Shown piece after piece: positions 18,650-27,653 of a DNA stretch of 64,000 bases. Where the stretch lies: the NCBI RefSeq assembly GCF_036549475.1, contig NZ_JAZHLI010000003.1, positions 1-64,000 of the forward strand, read 5' to 3'. The notes under the pieces are model-generated. The model was given only the letters and a program-made list of their open reading frames with translations. It did no database searches and was not told the origin of the DNA. A program made the translations under genes and the position numbers. Position 1 is the first letter of the stretch. Every line of letters begins with the position of its first letter. The stretch is from Aurantimonas sp036549475. Lineage in GTDB: Bacteria; Pseudomonadota; Alphaproteobacteria; Rhizobiales; Rhizobiaceae.

Positions 18650-19897
18650 CTAGACCGACAGTCCGACTCCGTCGCGGGCATCAATGGACTGGTAAGCCCG
18701 CGTCACGTCCGAGATATAGTCGCGGCTGATCGGCACCCCGTCGCGTTCGCGGCCGATCTGGATCTGAACGACGTTACCCGAACCGTACATGAAGACGCAC
18801 TCGCATGCCGAGAGATAGAACTCCCACATCCGGGCGAATCGCTCATCGTAGAGCTTCACCACCTCCGCACGGTTTGCGGCAAACCGACGCCGCCATTCCC
18901 GCAGCGTGAACCCGTAGTGCTTCCGCCATACCTCAACGTCGAGGACCCACAGGCCGGAGAGTTCGATCGCCGCGGTGATTTCCGAAAGCGACGGGCTGTA
19001 GCCGCCCGGAAAGATGTACTTGCGGATAAACGGCCCGGTAATGCCCGGCGGCGACTTGGTGCTGATCGAGTGGATCAGTGCGACGCCATTGGGCAGCAAC
19101 CGGTCCCGTACCGTTCGAAAATACTCGGCGAGATGATGCGCGCCGACATGCTCGAGCATGCCGACGGACACGATCCGATCGAACTTCTCGTCGATCTCGC
19201 GATAGTCCCGGACCTCGAACCGAACGCGATCGGCGAGGCCCATCGCCTGCGCACGGGCCGTGGCGACCCTCGCCTGGTCCGGTGATAACGTAACGCCCAG
19301 CACCTCGACCCCGGCCACCCGAGCCATGTAGAGCGCAAGCCCACCCCAGCCGCAGCCGATGTCGAGGACGCGCTGACCCTCGGCGAGATTCAGTTTTGCG
19401 GTCACATGGCGCATCTTCGCGGTCTGGGCCTCTTCCAGCGTCTCGTCGCCGGTCGGGAAATAGGCGCAGGAGTATTGCGTGGCGTCGTCCAGAAACAGTC
19501 GGTACAGCGCGTCGCCCAGCTGGTAGTGGTGCTTGACGTTGGCTCGGGAGCGAGAGACCGGGTTGTGCTGGTGAAGACGCTTGGCGCGCCGCGCCACCGC
19601 ACGCCAGAACGCCTGCCCGGCACTGAGATCGAAACTGCGCTTGTTGGCGAAGAAGACTTCGAGAAAGTCGTGGACGTCGCCCTCTTCGACAGTGAGCGCC
19701 CCGTCCATGTAGGCCTCGGCCGCTTTCAGTTCGGGATTGAAGGCGATCTTCCAGTCATAGGCCGGATCGTTGATGCGGATCGTCGCCACCGGGCCGGGCT
19801 CCGTCCCGCCGAACGTCTCCACCTCATTGCGCGGTCCTATGACCGTAAGGCGCCCCTTGCGAACGGCTCTTCGCAACAACAGCGGGAGAATCTTCAT
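18650..19897 (-). CDS. cfa: cyclopropane-fatty-acyl-phospholipid synthase family methyltransferase
   Basis: The 415-residue protein has the SAM-binding motif VLDIGCGWGGLALYMA and family blocks HYQLGDALYRLFLDDATQYSCAYF, GMLEHVGAHHL and FIRKYIFPGGYSPSLSE. It would add a methylene bridge to unsaturated acyl chains in membrane phospholipids, using S-adenosylmethionine, a change typical of stationary phase and stress. Length is normal. It lies 139 bp downstream of fabF on the same strand, and together they could adjust membrane composition. No FixK box is visible in the gap. Confidence 0.9.
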   Translation of the reverse strand: MKILPLLLRRAVRKGRLTVIGPRNEVETFGGTEPGPVATIRINDPAYDWKIAFNPELKAAEAYMDGALTVEEGDVHDFLEVFFANKRSFDLSAGQAFWRAVARRAKRLHQHNPVSRSRANVKHHYQLGDALYRLFLDDATQYSCAYFPTGDETLEEAQTAKMRHVTAKLNLAEGQRVLDIGCGWGGLALYMARVAGVEVLGVTLSPDQARVATARAQAMGLADRVRFEVRDYREIDEKFDRIVSVGMLEHVGAHHLAEYFRTVRDRLLPNGVALIHSISTKSPPGITGPFIRKYIFPGGYSPSLSEITAAIELSGLWVLDVEVWRKHYGFTLREWRRRFAANRAEVVKLYDERFARMWEFYLSACECVFMYGSGNVVQIQIGRERDGVPISRDYISDVTRAYQSIDARDGVGLSV

Positions 19898-20036
19898 CCA
19901 CCGACTCCCGTAATGCCGCTGCCGGCGAGTAGAGTGCTATGGATATATAAATGTTTGACCGATGCCGTTGGCAACAGGATGCACCTCCACGATGATGCGT
20001 TTGCTCACGGTAGCGGCATCCGGTGGATCCGGGCTC

Positions 20037-21317
20037 TCACTCGTTCATCCACCGCTTCAGGACAATCGAGGCGTTGACGCCGCCGAAGCCGAACGCGTTG
20101 GACAGTGCGATCCGGGCGTCGGCCGGGCGCGTCGTCGGGCCGATCAGATCGAGCCCATCGGCCATTTCGTCGGGGTCCGTGAGGTTCAGGTTGGGAGGAA
20201 GACGGCCGTCCCTCAACGCCAGGAGCGTGACGATGGCTTCGAACACACCGGCCGCCCCCAGGAGATGGCCGCTGGCGGACTTGGTTGACGAGATCGCAGG
20301 CCTATTGTTCGTCCCGAACACCGCCTTGATGGCTGCAAGCTCGCTGGCGTCGCCGATTTGCGTCGAGGTCGCGTGTGCGTTGATGTAGTCGACGTCCTCC
20401 GGCGGCAGGCGCGCCATGGCCAGGGCCAGGCGCATGGCTCGCTGGGCACCGTCGCCGTCGGACCGCGCGGCGGTGGGGTGATGCGCGTCTGCCGTGGTCG
20501 CATAGCCGATGAGTTCGCCGAGCGGCATCGCCCCGCGATCGCGGGCGTGCTCGAGGCTTTCCAGGACGACCATGCCGGCGCCTTCTCCCATCACGAAGCC
20601 GTCCCGGGCGCGATCGAAAGGCCGCGAGGCGAGCTCGGGGCGGTCGTTGAACCCTGTCGACAAGGCCCGAGCGGCACCGAAACTGCCGAGCGTCACACGA
20701 TTGATGCAGGCCTCGGCGCCGCCGCAGACGACGACGTCGGCTTCCCCGCTCCGGATCAGTCGCATCCCGTCGCCGATAGCCTGGACACTGGCGGCGCAGG
20801 CCGTCACCGGAGCCCCCAACGGCCCCTTGAACCCATACTGGATCGAGATCTGGCCGGCGGCGAGATTGACGAGAAAGGATGACACCGTGAACGGCGACAG
20901 ACGCCTCGCCCCCCGAGTCTGAACCGTCGTCACAGCATCCAGCATGCTGTGAAATCCGCCGATGCCCGATGCCACGATGGTTGCGGTGCGATTCTTGCCG
21001 CGTTCGTCCGGACACCAATTCGCTTGAGCGATCGCCTGACGAGCGGCCTCGAGCGCGAAGTGGATGAACCGATCCATCTTCTTGCGTTCCTTGAACGGGA
21101 CCAATCCCTCGATGTCGAAGCCAGACGCATCCTCCGCTCGGTTCGGCACGACCGCAGCGATCTTCGATGCGACGTCAGGCACAGCCGCGTCAGGGAGACG
21201 ACGGATGCCGGATTGCTGGGACACGAGGCGTTCCCAGGCCTGCTCCGCGCCAACGCCCAGGGGCGAGACGACCCCCATGCCGGTGACGACGATACGTTTC
21301 GGATTTTCGGAAAACAT
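20037..21317 (-). CDS. fabF: beta-ketoacyl-ACP synthase II (stand-alone FabF)
   Basis: The 426-residue condensing enzyme has the active-site cysteine in PVTACAASVQAI, the two histidines in INAHATSTQIGD and SGHLLGAAG, and the C-terminal SNAFGFGGVNASIV. It elongates acyl-ACP with malonyl-ACP. ATG 21317 begins the normal N-terminus (MFSENPKRIVVTGMGVVSPLG); the open frame continues upstream but not as KAS sequence. It lacks an adjacent acpP or fabG, so it is a secondary copy. It neighbours the cyclopropane synthase gene, consistent with stress-linked lipid remodelling (inference). Confidence 0.9.
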   Translation of the reverse strand: MFSENPKRIVVTGMGVVSPLGVGAEQAWERLVSQQSGIRRLPDAAVPDVASKIAAVVPNRAEDASGFDIEGLVPFKERKKMDRFIHFALEAARQAIAQANWCPDERGKNRTATIVASGIGGFHSMLDAVTTVQTRGARRLSPFTVSSFLVNLAAGQISIQYGFKGPLGAPVTACAASVQAIGDGMRLIRSGEADVVVCGGAEACINRVTLGSFGAARALSTGFNDRPELASRPFDRARDGFVMGEGAGMVVLESLEHARDRGAMPLGELIGYATTADAHHPTAARSDGDGAQRAMRLALAMARLPPEDVDYINAHATSTQIGDASELAAIKAVFGTNNRPAISSTKSASGHLLGAAGVFEAIVTLLALRDGRLPPNLNLTDPDEMADGLDLIGPTTRPADARIALSNAFGFGGVNASIVLKRWMNE

Positions 21318-21579
21318 GAGCACACCCGAGTGGCGGACCGCGGGCGAGCGATCCACCATCGTATCCGGAGGAAAAATCGGCGGAAGGCGACGCGCTTCCG
21401 CGGCCCCGCCCTCATAGAGCAAGCCGGCCGCTTTGGCACCCGCGATTGCCGTCCAGAAGGGAGACGCCAATAGCGTCCTCGCGCCCGCGCCCCCAAGCAT
21501 CCGGATTTCCTCGACCTGTGCATCGCCCTCACCGGCCGGGTGCCTCTGGCAGGACCCTTTCTCGACGCAGAACGACGCG
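21318..21579. other. upstream region of fabF without a recognised gene
   Basis: The minus strand is open in frame with fabF and reads as an Ala/Gly-rich segment (EEIRMLGGAGARTLLAS, AKAAGLLYEGGAAE) that resembles no family I can name. It could be the tail of a lost gene or the fabF leader. No FixK box is seen. Confidence 0.3.
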
Positions 21580-21825
21580 CCAGCCTGGTACCACTGTCGC
21601 CGCAAGGACAGGAGATCGGCGGACAGCAAGGCGTTGCGATCGCGGCCACCCATGCCGCGCTCGATCCGCAGGAGCTGTGAGTAGAGTCGACGTCGCCGGC
21701 CTTCAAAGCCGCGACCTCGGCGACGCGCAGTCCTGCGCATAGACGACCGACAGGGCCGCCTGATGCCTCAGGCAGACCGTTGCGCCCAGCAGGCGCCGCA
21801 CGTTGTTCGGGTGCGCCGCCCAAGT
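21580..21825 (-). pseudogene. tyrosine recombinase/integrase remnant, frameshifted
   Basis: Three consecutive pieces in different minus-strand frames together read as the middle of an IS91-associated or Xer-like tyrosine recombinase. Piece one, HPNNVRRLLGATVCLRHQAALSVVYA (split here across 21740-21820), leads into GLRVAEVAALKAGDVDST (to about 21680). Piece three is LLRIERGMGGRDRNALLSADLL then RRQWYQAG (to about 21580). Family members have A-G-L-R-x-x-E, then ...GKGxKDR..., in this order. At least two frameshifts separate the pieces, and both N-terminus and the catalytic C-terminal H-x-x-R...Y part are missing. It abuts the stop of the tandem usp gene, so it marks an old insertion or recombination edge. 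Confidence 0.7.
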
Positions 21826-21827
21826 GT

Positions 21828-22691
21828 TCACACGTTGAGCAACGGTGGTATGGCAAGGACATCAACTGGGGCGTTCCGAAGCACCTGTTCCGTAACGCTG
21901 CCGAGGAGCAATTTTCCGATTCCAGTCCGTCCGTAGGTTGAAAGCACGATCAGGTCGGCGCGTTCTGCTCGCGTCGTCTCCAGGATCTCGTACGGGGCCG
22001 GGGACGCTTCGTAGCGGACCAATGGTGAAACTCCGCCGAGCTTTATATTTTCCAGAAAATCTGAAAGCAGACGCGATGCGTTCTTCTTCTCCTCAGAACG
22101 ATGGAATTCCCGCTCATCCTTCGCCAGGGAATGGTTGAAGGCCAGCCGCAGTGCCGGCGCATCGAAGACATAGAGCAATGTCGTCTGCGCGCCGTCGGAC
22201 AAGCGGAGTCTGGGATATCGCTGAAGTGCGTTCCCGGAACCCTCCGACAGATCGGTCGTCAGCATGATGTGGTGGTAGGATCCCACTGGGGGAGCGTTGA
22301 CCATCAGCACGGGGCATTGAACCGAGCGGATCGTGCGCTCGGCCGTGGTGCCGACGAACACGTCGAGCAGAGCCTTGCGTCGATGCCGGCCGATGACGAG
22401 GATGTCCGGTGCCTCCTCCTCGGCGGCGCGCGCAATGCCGGCGAAGGGATCGGCCAGCACGACACGGGTCTCGCAGTCGACCGCATCGACAGTCTGTACC
22501 GTCGTCCGCAATTCCCGAAGCAGCGCGGAAGCCGCGTCGCGCTCGCTGTCGACGATGCGCTTCGGCTGGTCGTCATCCACGACATGGACGATCGACAGCG
22601 AGGCGCTGAACTGACGCGCAAGCAACGTCGCGCGCCGGAGCGCACGATCCGACCGCTCGGAGAAGTCCGTGGCCAGCAAGATCTTCTTCAT
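21828..22691 (-). CDS. tandem-domain universal stress protein
   Basis: The 287-residue protein contains two Usp domains. The first starts MKKILLATDFSERSDRALRRA and the second HHIMLTTDLSEGSGNAL. The second has the canonical ATP signature STYGRTGIGKLLLGSVTEQVL; the first has a modified version (GRHRRKALLDVFVGTTAE). Two-domain Usps of this type are common in bacterial hypoxia and dormancy regulons. ATG 22691 gives the standard N-terminus and follows GAGGA. It is divergent from the HTH-kefB operon, with a FixK-type box between them that probably serves both. Confidence 0.9.
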   Translation of the reverse strand: MKKILLATDFSERSDRALRRATLLARQFSASLSIVHVVDDDQPKRIVDSERDAASALLRELRTTVQTVDAVDCETRVVLADPFAGIARAAEEEAPDILVIGRHRRKALLDVFVGTTAERTIRSVQCPVLMVNAPPVGSYHHIMLTTDLSEGSGNALQRYPRLRLSDGAQTTLLYVFDAPALRLAFNHSLAKDEREFHRSEEKKNASRLLSDFLENIKLGGVSPLVRYEASPAPYEILETTRAERADLIVLSTYGRTGIGKLLLGSVTEQVLRNAPVDVLAIPPLLNV

Positions 22692-22774
22692 CCGGTGTCC
22701 TCGGTCGCGGCGCCCATGGTGGCCTCCCATTCAGCCATGCCGGCTCACTCAAACATGGCAGAACGACACTGCGT

Positions 22775-22788
22775 TTGATCGAAATCAT
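22775..22788. promoter_or_regulatory. FixK/FNR box between usp and the HTH-kefB operon
   Basis: TTGAT-CGAA-ATCAT matches 9 of 10 consensus positions. It ends 56 bp before the HTH gene start on the plus strand and lies 84 bp before the usp start on the minus strand, so both promoters are within normal reach. Confidence 0.65.
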
Positions 22789-22844
22789 CGGGACCGTGCC
22801 GGACTCCGGTATTCTCCGTCAAACGGCACCAACCAGGCGTTCCC

Positions 22845-23078
22845 ATGACACGCGATCAGTATCAGACGGTGAAGGAAATCGCCGATTGCCTGAAGGTCAG
22901 CGAAACGACGGTCCGCGGCTGGATCAAGGGTGGAGAACTGCGCGCGATCGAGATCGGCAAGGGGTGGCGCATCCCCGACCGCGACCCCGACACGTTTCTC
23001 TGCAGCCATGCGACCCCCTCGCGAGTGGTCCCCGGATCCGATCACGGTTCTGAAACCGGTCGCGAGAGAGGCGCATGA
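22845..23078 (+). CDS. small excisionase/MerR-like helix-turn-helix protein
   Basis: The 77-residue protein is almost entirely a winged HTH of the excisionase type: YQTVKEIADCLKVSETTVRGWIKGGELRAIEIGKGWRIP. The G-K-G-W-R-I-P wing is diagnostic. Its stop overlaps the kefB start (ATGA, 4 bp), so the two are translationally coupled. In this setting it is more likely a local regulator, or an adaptor for the antiporter operon, than a phage excisionase, since no intact integrase is nearby. Its DNA target is unknown. Confidence 0.75.
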   Translation: MTRDQYQTVKEIADCLKVSETTVRGWIKGGELRAIEIGKGWRIPDRDPDTFLCSHATPSRVVPGSDHGSETGRERGA

Positions 23079-24805
23079 GCGACGTCGTGGGTCATTCGCC
23101 CTTCGCCGAGGTCGCGGTTCTTCTCGTCATGGCCGCGGCCATCGGCCTGTTCGGCATCATGCTGCGGCAGCCGCTCATCGTCAGCTTCATTGCCGTCGGC
23201 ATGATCGCGGGGCCGTCGGCTCTCGATGTCGTGCGATCGGACGAGCAGATCAGCCTTTTGTCGGAGCTCGGCATCGCCGTGCTCCTGTTCCTGGTCGGCA
23301 TCAAGCTCGACGTGAAGCTCATCCGCTCTCTCGGCGCGGTATCGCTCCTGACAGGGCTCGGCCAAGTCGCCTTCACCTCGATCTTCGGATACATCATCGG
23401 CCTTGCCCTCGGCCTCGGTCACGTCACGAGCCTTTACGTCGCCGTGGCGCTGACGTTCTCCTCGACGATCATCATCGTGAAGCTTCTGTCGGACAAGCGC
23501 GAGATCGACAGCCTGCACGGGCAGATCGCGCTCGGCTTCCTGATCGTGCAGGATCTCGTCGTCGTGCTGGCGATGATCGTGCTGTCGGCCATCGGCATCG
23601 GTGCGGCGACGGAAGCCGGCGGCCATGGCGGCGGGTCGGTCTTCTCGGTGCTCGCGTCGGGCCTCGCCATGGTGGCGCTTGTGGTGCTGTTCGTGCGCTA
23701 CATCGCCAATCCGCTGACCGAGCGCCTTGCCCGTGCGCCCGAACTGCTGGTGATCTTCGCGATCGCGATGGCGGCCATATTTGCAGCCATTGGCGACCTG
23801 GTCGGTCTGGGCAAGGAGGTAGGCGGTCTGCTGGCCGGCGTTGCGCTCGCCTCGACACCCTATCGCGAAACCATAGCGGCCCGGCTCGCGCCCCTGCGCG
23901 ACTTCCTGCTCCTCTTCTTCTTCATCGCGCTCGGCTCGACGCTGGATCTATCGCTGCTTGGCACACATGTCACCGGCGCCATCGTCTTCTCGGCCTTCGT
24001 GCTCGTCGGCAATCCGTTGATCGTGCTCGCGATCATGGGGGCGCTGGGTTATCGAAAGCGGACGGGCTTCCTCGCCGGTCTGACCGTCGCACAGATCAGC
24101 GAGTTCTCCCTGATCTTCGTGGCGATGGGTGTCGCGCTCGGGCATGTGCAGGAGGACGCGCTCGGCCTCGTCACCATGGTGGGCCTCGTGACCATCGCGG
24201 CCTCCACCTACATGATCACCTACTCGCACCAGCTCTATGCGGTCTTCGAGCCCGCCCTGGGCGTCTTAGAGCGCAGGGGCACCCCACGCGAGCCCACGGG
24301 GGCCGGGGTCCATCACGAGGACGGATACAAGGTCCTCGTCTTCGGGCTCGGGCGCTTCGGCACGGCTATCGGGCTGCGGCTGCAGAAGCGCGGGGTCCGT
24401 GTGCTGGGGACGGACTTCAATCCGCTGGCCGTGCGGCGCTGGCGCAAGCTGGGTCTTGATGCGCGGTTCGGCGACGCGACAGATCCGGAGTTCGTCGCCG
24501 AACTGCCCCTGGCCCATGCCGAATGGGTCGTCTCCACGGTGCCGATCCTTCCACCGGGGCTCAGCCACGAGGACACGCGCAGCACGCTGATCCAGTTGAT
24601 CCGCACCTCCGGCTTCCGTGGCCGGATTGCCGTTGCGTCGCACCACCCGCGGGACACCGAGGAGTTGTTCGCCTCCGGCGCGGACCTTGTGCTGGAGCCG
24701 TTCCAGGATGCGGCCGACCGCGCGGTCGACCTGCTCTGCGGTGCACCGGAGGAAGAACGCACCGAGATCCCCTCCATCGAGACGGAAGTTCGGCAGGCGC
24801 CCTGA
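23075..24805 (+). CDS. KefB-like monovalent cation:proton antiporter (CPA2) with TrkA-N domain
   Basis: The 576-residue protein has about twelve membrane segments of the Na/H exchanger (CPA2) fold over residues ~8-400 (SLLSELGIAVLLFLVGIKLDVK, ALTFSSTIIIVKLLSDK, GFLIVQDLVVVLAM). A cytoplasmic TrkA-N/RCK domain follows (KVLVFGLGRFGTAIGLRLQ, TDFNP). It probably exports K+ in exchange for H+ under NAD(H) or nucleotide control; the exact ion is not proven. It is the second gene of the HTH-kefB-cation ATPase operon behind a FixK box. TrkH nearby suggests that K+ and pH handling is part of the island's task. Confidence 0.87.
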   Translation: MSDVVGHSPFAEVAVLLVMAAAIGLFGIMLRQPLIVSFIAVGMIAGPSALDVVRSDEQISLLSELGIAVLLFLVGIKLDVKLIRSLGAVSLLTGLGQVAFTSIFGYIIGLALGLGHVTSLYVAVALTFSSTIIIVKLLSDKREIDSLHGQIALGFLIVQDLVVVLAMIVLSAIGIGAATEAGGHGGGSVFSVLASGLAMVALVVLFVRYIANPLTERLARAPELLVIFAIAMAAIFAAIGDLVGLGKEVGGLLAGVALASTPYRETIAARLAPLRDFLLLFFFIALGSTLDLSLLGTHVTGAIVFSAFVLVGNPLIVLAIMGALGYRKRTGFLAGLTVAQISEFSLIFVAMGVALGHVQEDALGLVTMVGLVTIAASTYMITYSHQLYAVFEPALGVLERRGTPREPTGAGVHHEDGYKVLVFGLGRFGTAIGLRLQKRGVRVLGTDFNPLAVRRWRKLGLDARFGDATDPEFVAELPLAHAEWVVSTVPILPPGLSHEDTRSTLIQLIRTSGFRGRIAVASHHPRDTEELFASGADLVLEPFQDAADRAVDLLCGAPEEERTEIPSIETEVRQAP

Positions 24806-24851
24806 CCGGTTGGCTTCCCATCCTTCAGAAAGACAAGGCGGCGAGAGACAC

Positions 24852-27584
24852 ATGCAGGCAGATCGAGACGATAACGCCAGTCACGCACACGCCTTGCCGG
24901 TGGCTGAGGTGTTGCGAGAGCTCGCGGCAGAGGCCGGCGGATTGAGCGTGCAGGAGGCGGTGCGCCGGCTGGCTGCGCACGGACCGAACCAGTTGCCCGA
25001 GCCGCCAAAGCGCAGCCCGGTCCTGCGGTTTCTGTCGCATTTCCGCAATGTGCTGATTTATGTACTTCTCGCCGCGGCGGTCGTCACTGCGGCGCTCGCT
25101 CACTGGGTGGACACGGGCGTGATCCTCGCCGTTGTCATCGTCAACGCGGTCATCGGCTTCCTGCAGGAAGGACGGGCCGAGGAGGCGATGGAGGCGATCC
25201 GCGGGATGCTGGCGCCGCGCACCGCAGTATTGCGCGACGGGCGCCGGGTCAGCGTCGACGCTGCCGAACTGGCGCCCGGCGACATCGTCCTGATCGAGGC
25301 GGGCGACCGGGTACCGGCCGATCTGCGGTTGATCGCGGCACGCGGATTGAAGGCCGAGGAGGCGATCCTGACGGGCGAGTCCGTGCCCGTCGACAAGGGC
25401 ACGGCCCCGGTGAGCGAGGACGCCGCCCTCGGCGACCGGACGTCGATGCTCTTCTCGGGGACGCTGATCGCCGCCGGTGCCGGGCGCGGTGTGGTCGCCG
25501 CCACCGGGCCGGACACCCAGATCGGCCGGATCAGCGGGATGCTCGCCCGTGTCGAGACGCTGACGACCCCGCTCGTCGTCCAGATGGACCGCTTCGCCCG
25601 CTGGCTGACCGTCTTCATCCTGATCCTGGCCGGAGCACTTCTGGCCTACGGTTATTTCGTCGGCCACCTGCCGTTCTCCGAGCTCTTCATGGCCGTGGTC
25701 GGGCTCTCCGTCGCCGCGATCCCCGAAGGGCTTCCGGCGGTGCTGACAATCACGCTCGCTGTCGGCGTGCAGGCCATGGCCCGGCGCAACGCCATCGTCC
25801 GCCGCCTACCCGCGATCGAGACGCTGGGCTCGGTCTCCGTGATCTGCTCGGACAAGACCGGGACTCTCACCCGCAACGAGATGATCGCGGCTTCACTGGC
25901 CGCGTCAGAGCATGTCTATTCCGTGGGTGGCAGCGGCTACGCCCCCGAAGGGGCCGTGCGCTGGTGCGACGCCGATGCCCACCCAGATGAGCATGCCGTT
26001 CTGATGGAATTCGCACGCGCCGCCGGGCTGTGTAACGACGCGGTGCTGCACGCCGCAGAGGACGGATGGCGCGTGGAGGGAGACCCGATGGAGGGCGCCC
26101 TGATCGCGCTCGCCGGCAAGATCACCCGCGCCGGCCCCGAACCCTTCCGCGCATGGAGCCGCAAGGATGTGATCCCCTTCGACGCCGCACATCGATATAT
26201 GGCCACGCTACATCATGACCGCGAGGGGCACGGCTTCATCCACGTCAAGGGCGCGCCCGAGGCGGTGCTGGCGCTCTGCGCAGACCAGCGCGCCGGCGAC
26301 GGCGCGACGGAACCACTCGACGCCCACCACTGGCAGCAAACGGTGGAGGAACTCGCCGGCGAGGGGCAACGGGTGATTGCGGTCGCTGCGCGGGCCGTCG
26401 CGCCAGAGCAAGCGTCCCTGACCAGCACCGATATCGACGGACAGCTCACCCTGATCGGCCTGATCGGCCTGATCGACCCGCCGCGCGCCGAGGCGATTGC
26501 GGCGGTGGCCGAATGTCACGCCGCCGGAATCCGGGTGAAGATGATCACCGGCGACCATGCGGCGACCGCGCGCGCCATCGCCGGCATGATCGGGCTGAAG
26601 AACCACGACCGTGTTCTGACCGGCGCGGATCTGGACATGATGGACGACACGGTCCTCGCCGACGCGGCCGTGGAGACGGACATTTTCGCGCGCACCTCGC
26701 CGGCGCACAAGCTGCGCCTCGTCACCGCCCTGCAATCCCGCGGACTGACCGTCGCCATGACCGGGGATGGGGTGAACGATGCGCCCGCGCTCAAGCGCGC
26801 CGACGCGGGGATCGCCATGGGCCAGAAGGGCAGCGAAGCCGCGAAGGAAGCCGCCGAATTCGTCCTGGCCGACGACAATTTCGCCTCCATCGCCGCCGCC
26901 GTGCGCGAGGGACGCACCGTCTACGACAACATCAAGAAGGTGATCAGTTGGACCCTGCCCACCAATGGAGGCGAGGCGATGACCATCGTGCTGGCGCTCG
27001 CGATCGGCACTGCGCTGCCGATCACACCGGTACAGATTCTCTGGACCAACATGATCACCGCGGTCACGCTTGGGATCGCGCTTGCGTTCGAGCCGGCAGA
27101 GGCCAGCACAATGCGCCGCCCGCCGCGCCCGCGCGGAGAGCCGCTGCTCGATGGTCACCTGCTCTGGCACATTGTGCTGGTGTCCGTGCTGTTTCTTGCG
27201 GGAATTTACGGCGTCTTTCTGTACGCACTCGACCGAGGCTATCCGGAGGCCCAGGCACAGACCATGGCGCTCAACACCTTGGTAGTGTTGAAAATCTTCC
27301 ACCTGTTCTTCATTCGGAACATCCACGGCACCTCGCTCTCGTGGGCGGCGGTGAAGGGCACGCCCGTGGTCTGGATCTGCGTGATCACGGTAACACTGGC
27401 GCAGTTCGGCATCACATATCTGCCGCCGCTGCAGATCGCCTTCGGCACGCAAAGCGTGCCCCTCCTCGACGGCCTGCTCATCGTCGCCATCGGCGCCGTC
27501 TTCTTCGCGCTGATCGAGACGGAAAAGCAGATGCGTCTGGCCTTCCGCCACCCACTCTCCGAACGCAGCAGCCTGAATAGATGA
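24852..27584 (+). CDS. P2-type cation-transporting ATPase (CtpF-like)
   Basis: The 910-residue pump has an N-terminal cation-ATPase domain, TGES (174-177), PEGLP in M4 (291-295), the phosphorylation site DKTGT with D334, and the hinge TGDGVNDAPALK. M6 reads LWTNMITAVTLG: the Asn and Thr of the SERCA calcium site are present, but alanine replaces the following aspartate (D800 in SERCA). That pattern fits the CtpF-type subgroup better than true SERCA-like PacL pumps. The ion is therefore uncertain (Ca2+, Na+ or another). ATG 24852 lies 46 bp after kefB, in the same operon. CtpF is a DosR-regulon member in mycobacteria, which matches the character of this island. Confidence 0.88.
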   Translation: MQADRDDNASHAHALPVAEVLRELAAEAGGLSVQEAVRRLAAHGPNQLPEPPKRSPVLRFLSHFRNVLIYVLLAAAVVTAALAHWVDTGVILAVVIVNAVIGFLQEGRAEEAMEAIRGMLAPRTAVLRDGRRVSVDAAELAPGDIVLIEAGDRVPADLRLIAARGLKAEEAILTGESVPVDKGTAPVSEDAALGDRTSMLFSGTLIAAGAGRGVVAATGPDTQIGRISGMLARVETLTTPLVVQMDRFARWLTVFILILAGALLAYGYFVGHLPFSELFMAVVGLSVAAIPEGLPAVLTITLAVGVQAMARRNAIVRRLPAIETLGSVSVICSDKTGTLTRNEMIAASLAASEHVYSVGGSGYAPEGAVRWCDADAHPDEHAVLMEFARAAGLCNDAVLHAAEDGWRVEGDPMEGALIALAGKITRAGPEPFRAWSRKDVIPFDAAHRYMATLHHDREGHGFIHVKGAPEAVLALCADQRAGDGATEPLDAHHWQQTVEELAGEGQRVIAVAARAVAPEQASLTSTDIDGQLTLIGLIGLIDPPRAEAIAAVAECHAAGIRVKMITGDHAATARAIAGMIGLKNHDRVLTGADLDMMDDTVLADAAVETDIFARTSPAHKLRLVTALQSRGLTVAMTGDGVNDAPALKRADAGIAMGQKGSEAAKEAAEFVLADDNFASIAAAVREGRTVYDNIKKVISWTLPTNGGEAMTIVLALAIGTALPITPVQILWTNMITAVTLGIALAFEPAEASTMRRPPRPRGEPLLDGHLLWHIVLVSVLFLAGIYGVFLYALDRGYPEAQAQTMALNTLVVLKIFHLFFIRNIHGTSLSWAAVKGTPVVWICVITVTLAQFGITYLPPLQIAFGTQSVPLLDGLLIVAIGAVFFALIETEKQMRLAFRHPLSERSSLNR

Positions 27585-27653
27585 TCACGTCGATGCGGCC
27601 AGAAGGCTATTGGTCCGCTACCGGCCCGTTCCCGCAATCAGCAAGGAATCCCC

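Noticed and set aside
21318..21579. N-terminal extension of FabF or a phasin-like gene
   Set aside because: The frame is open, but the residues match no KAS N-terminus, and the phasin resemblance is only Ala/Gly richness.
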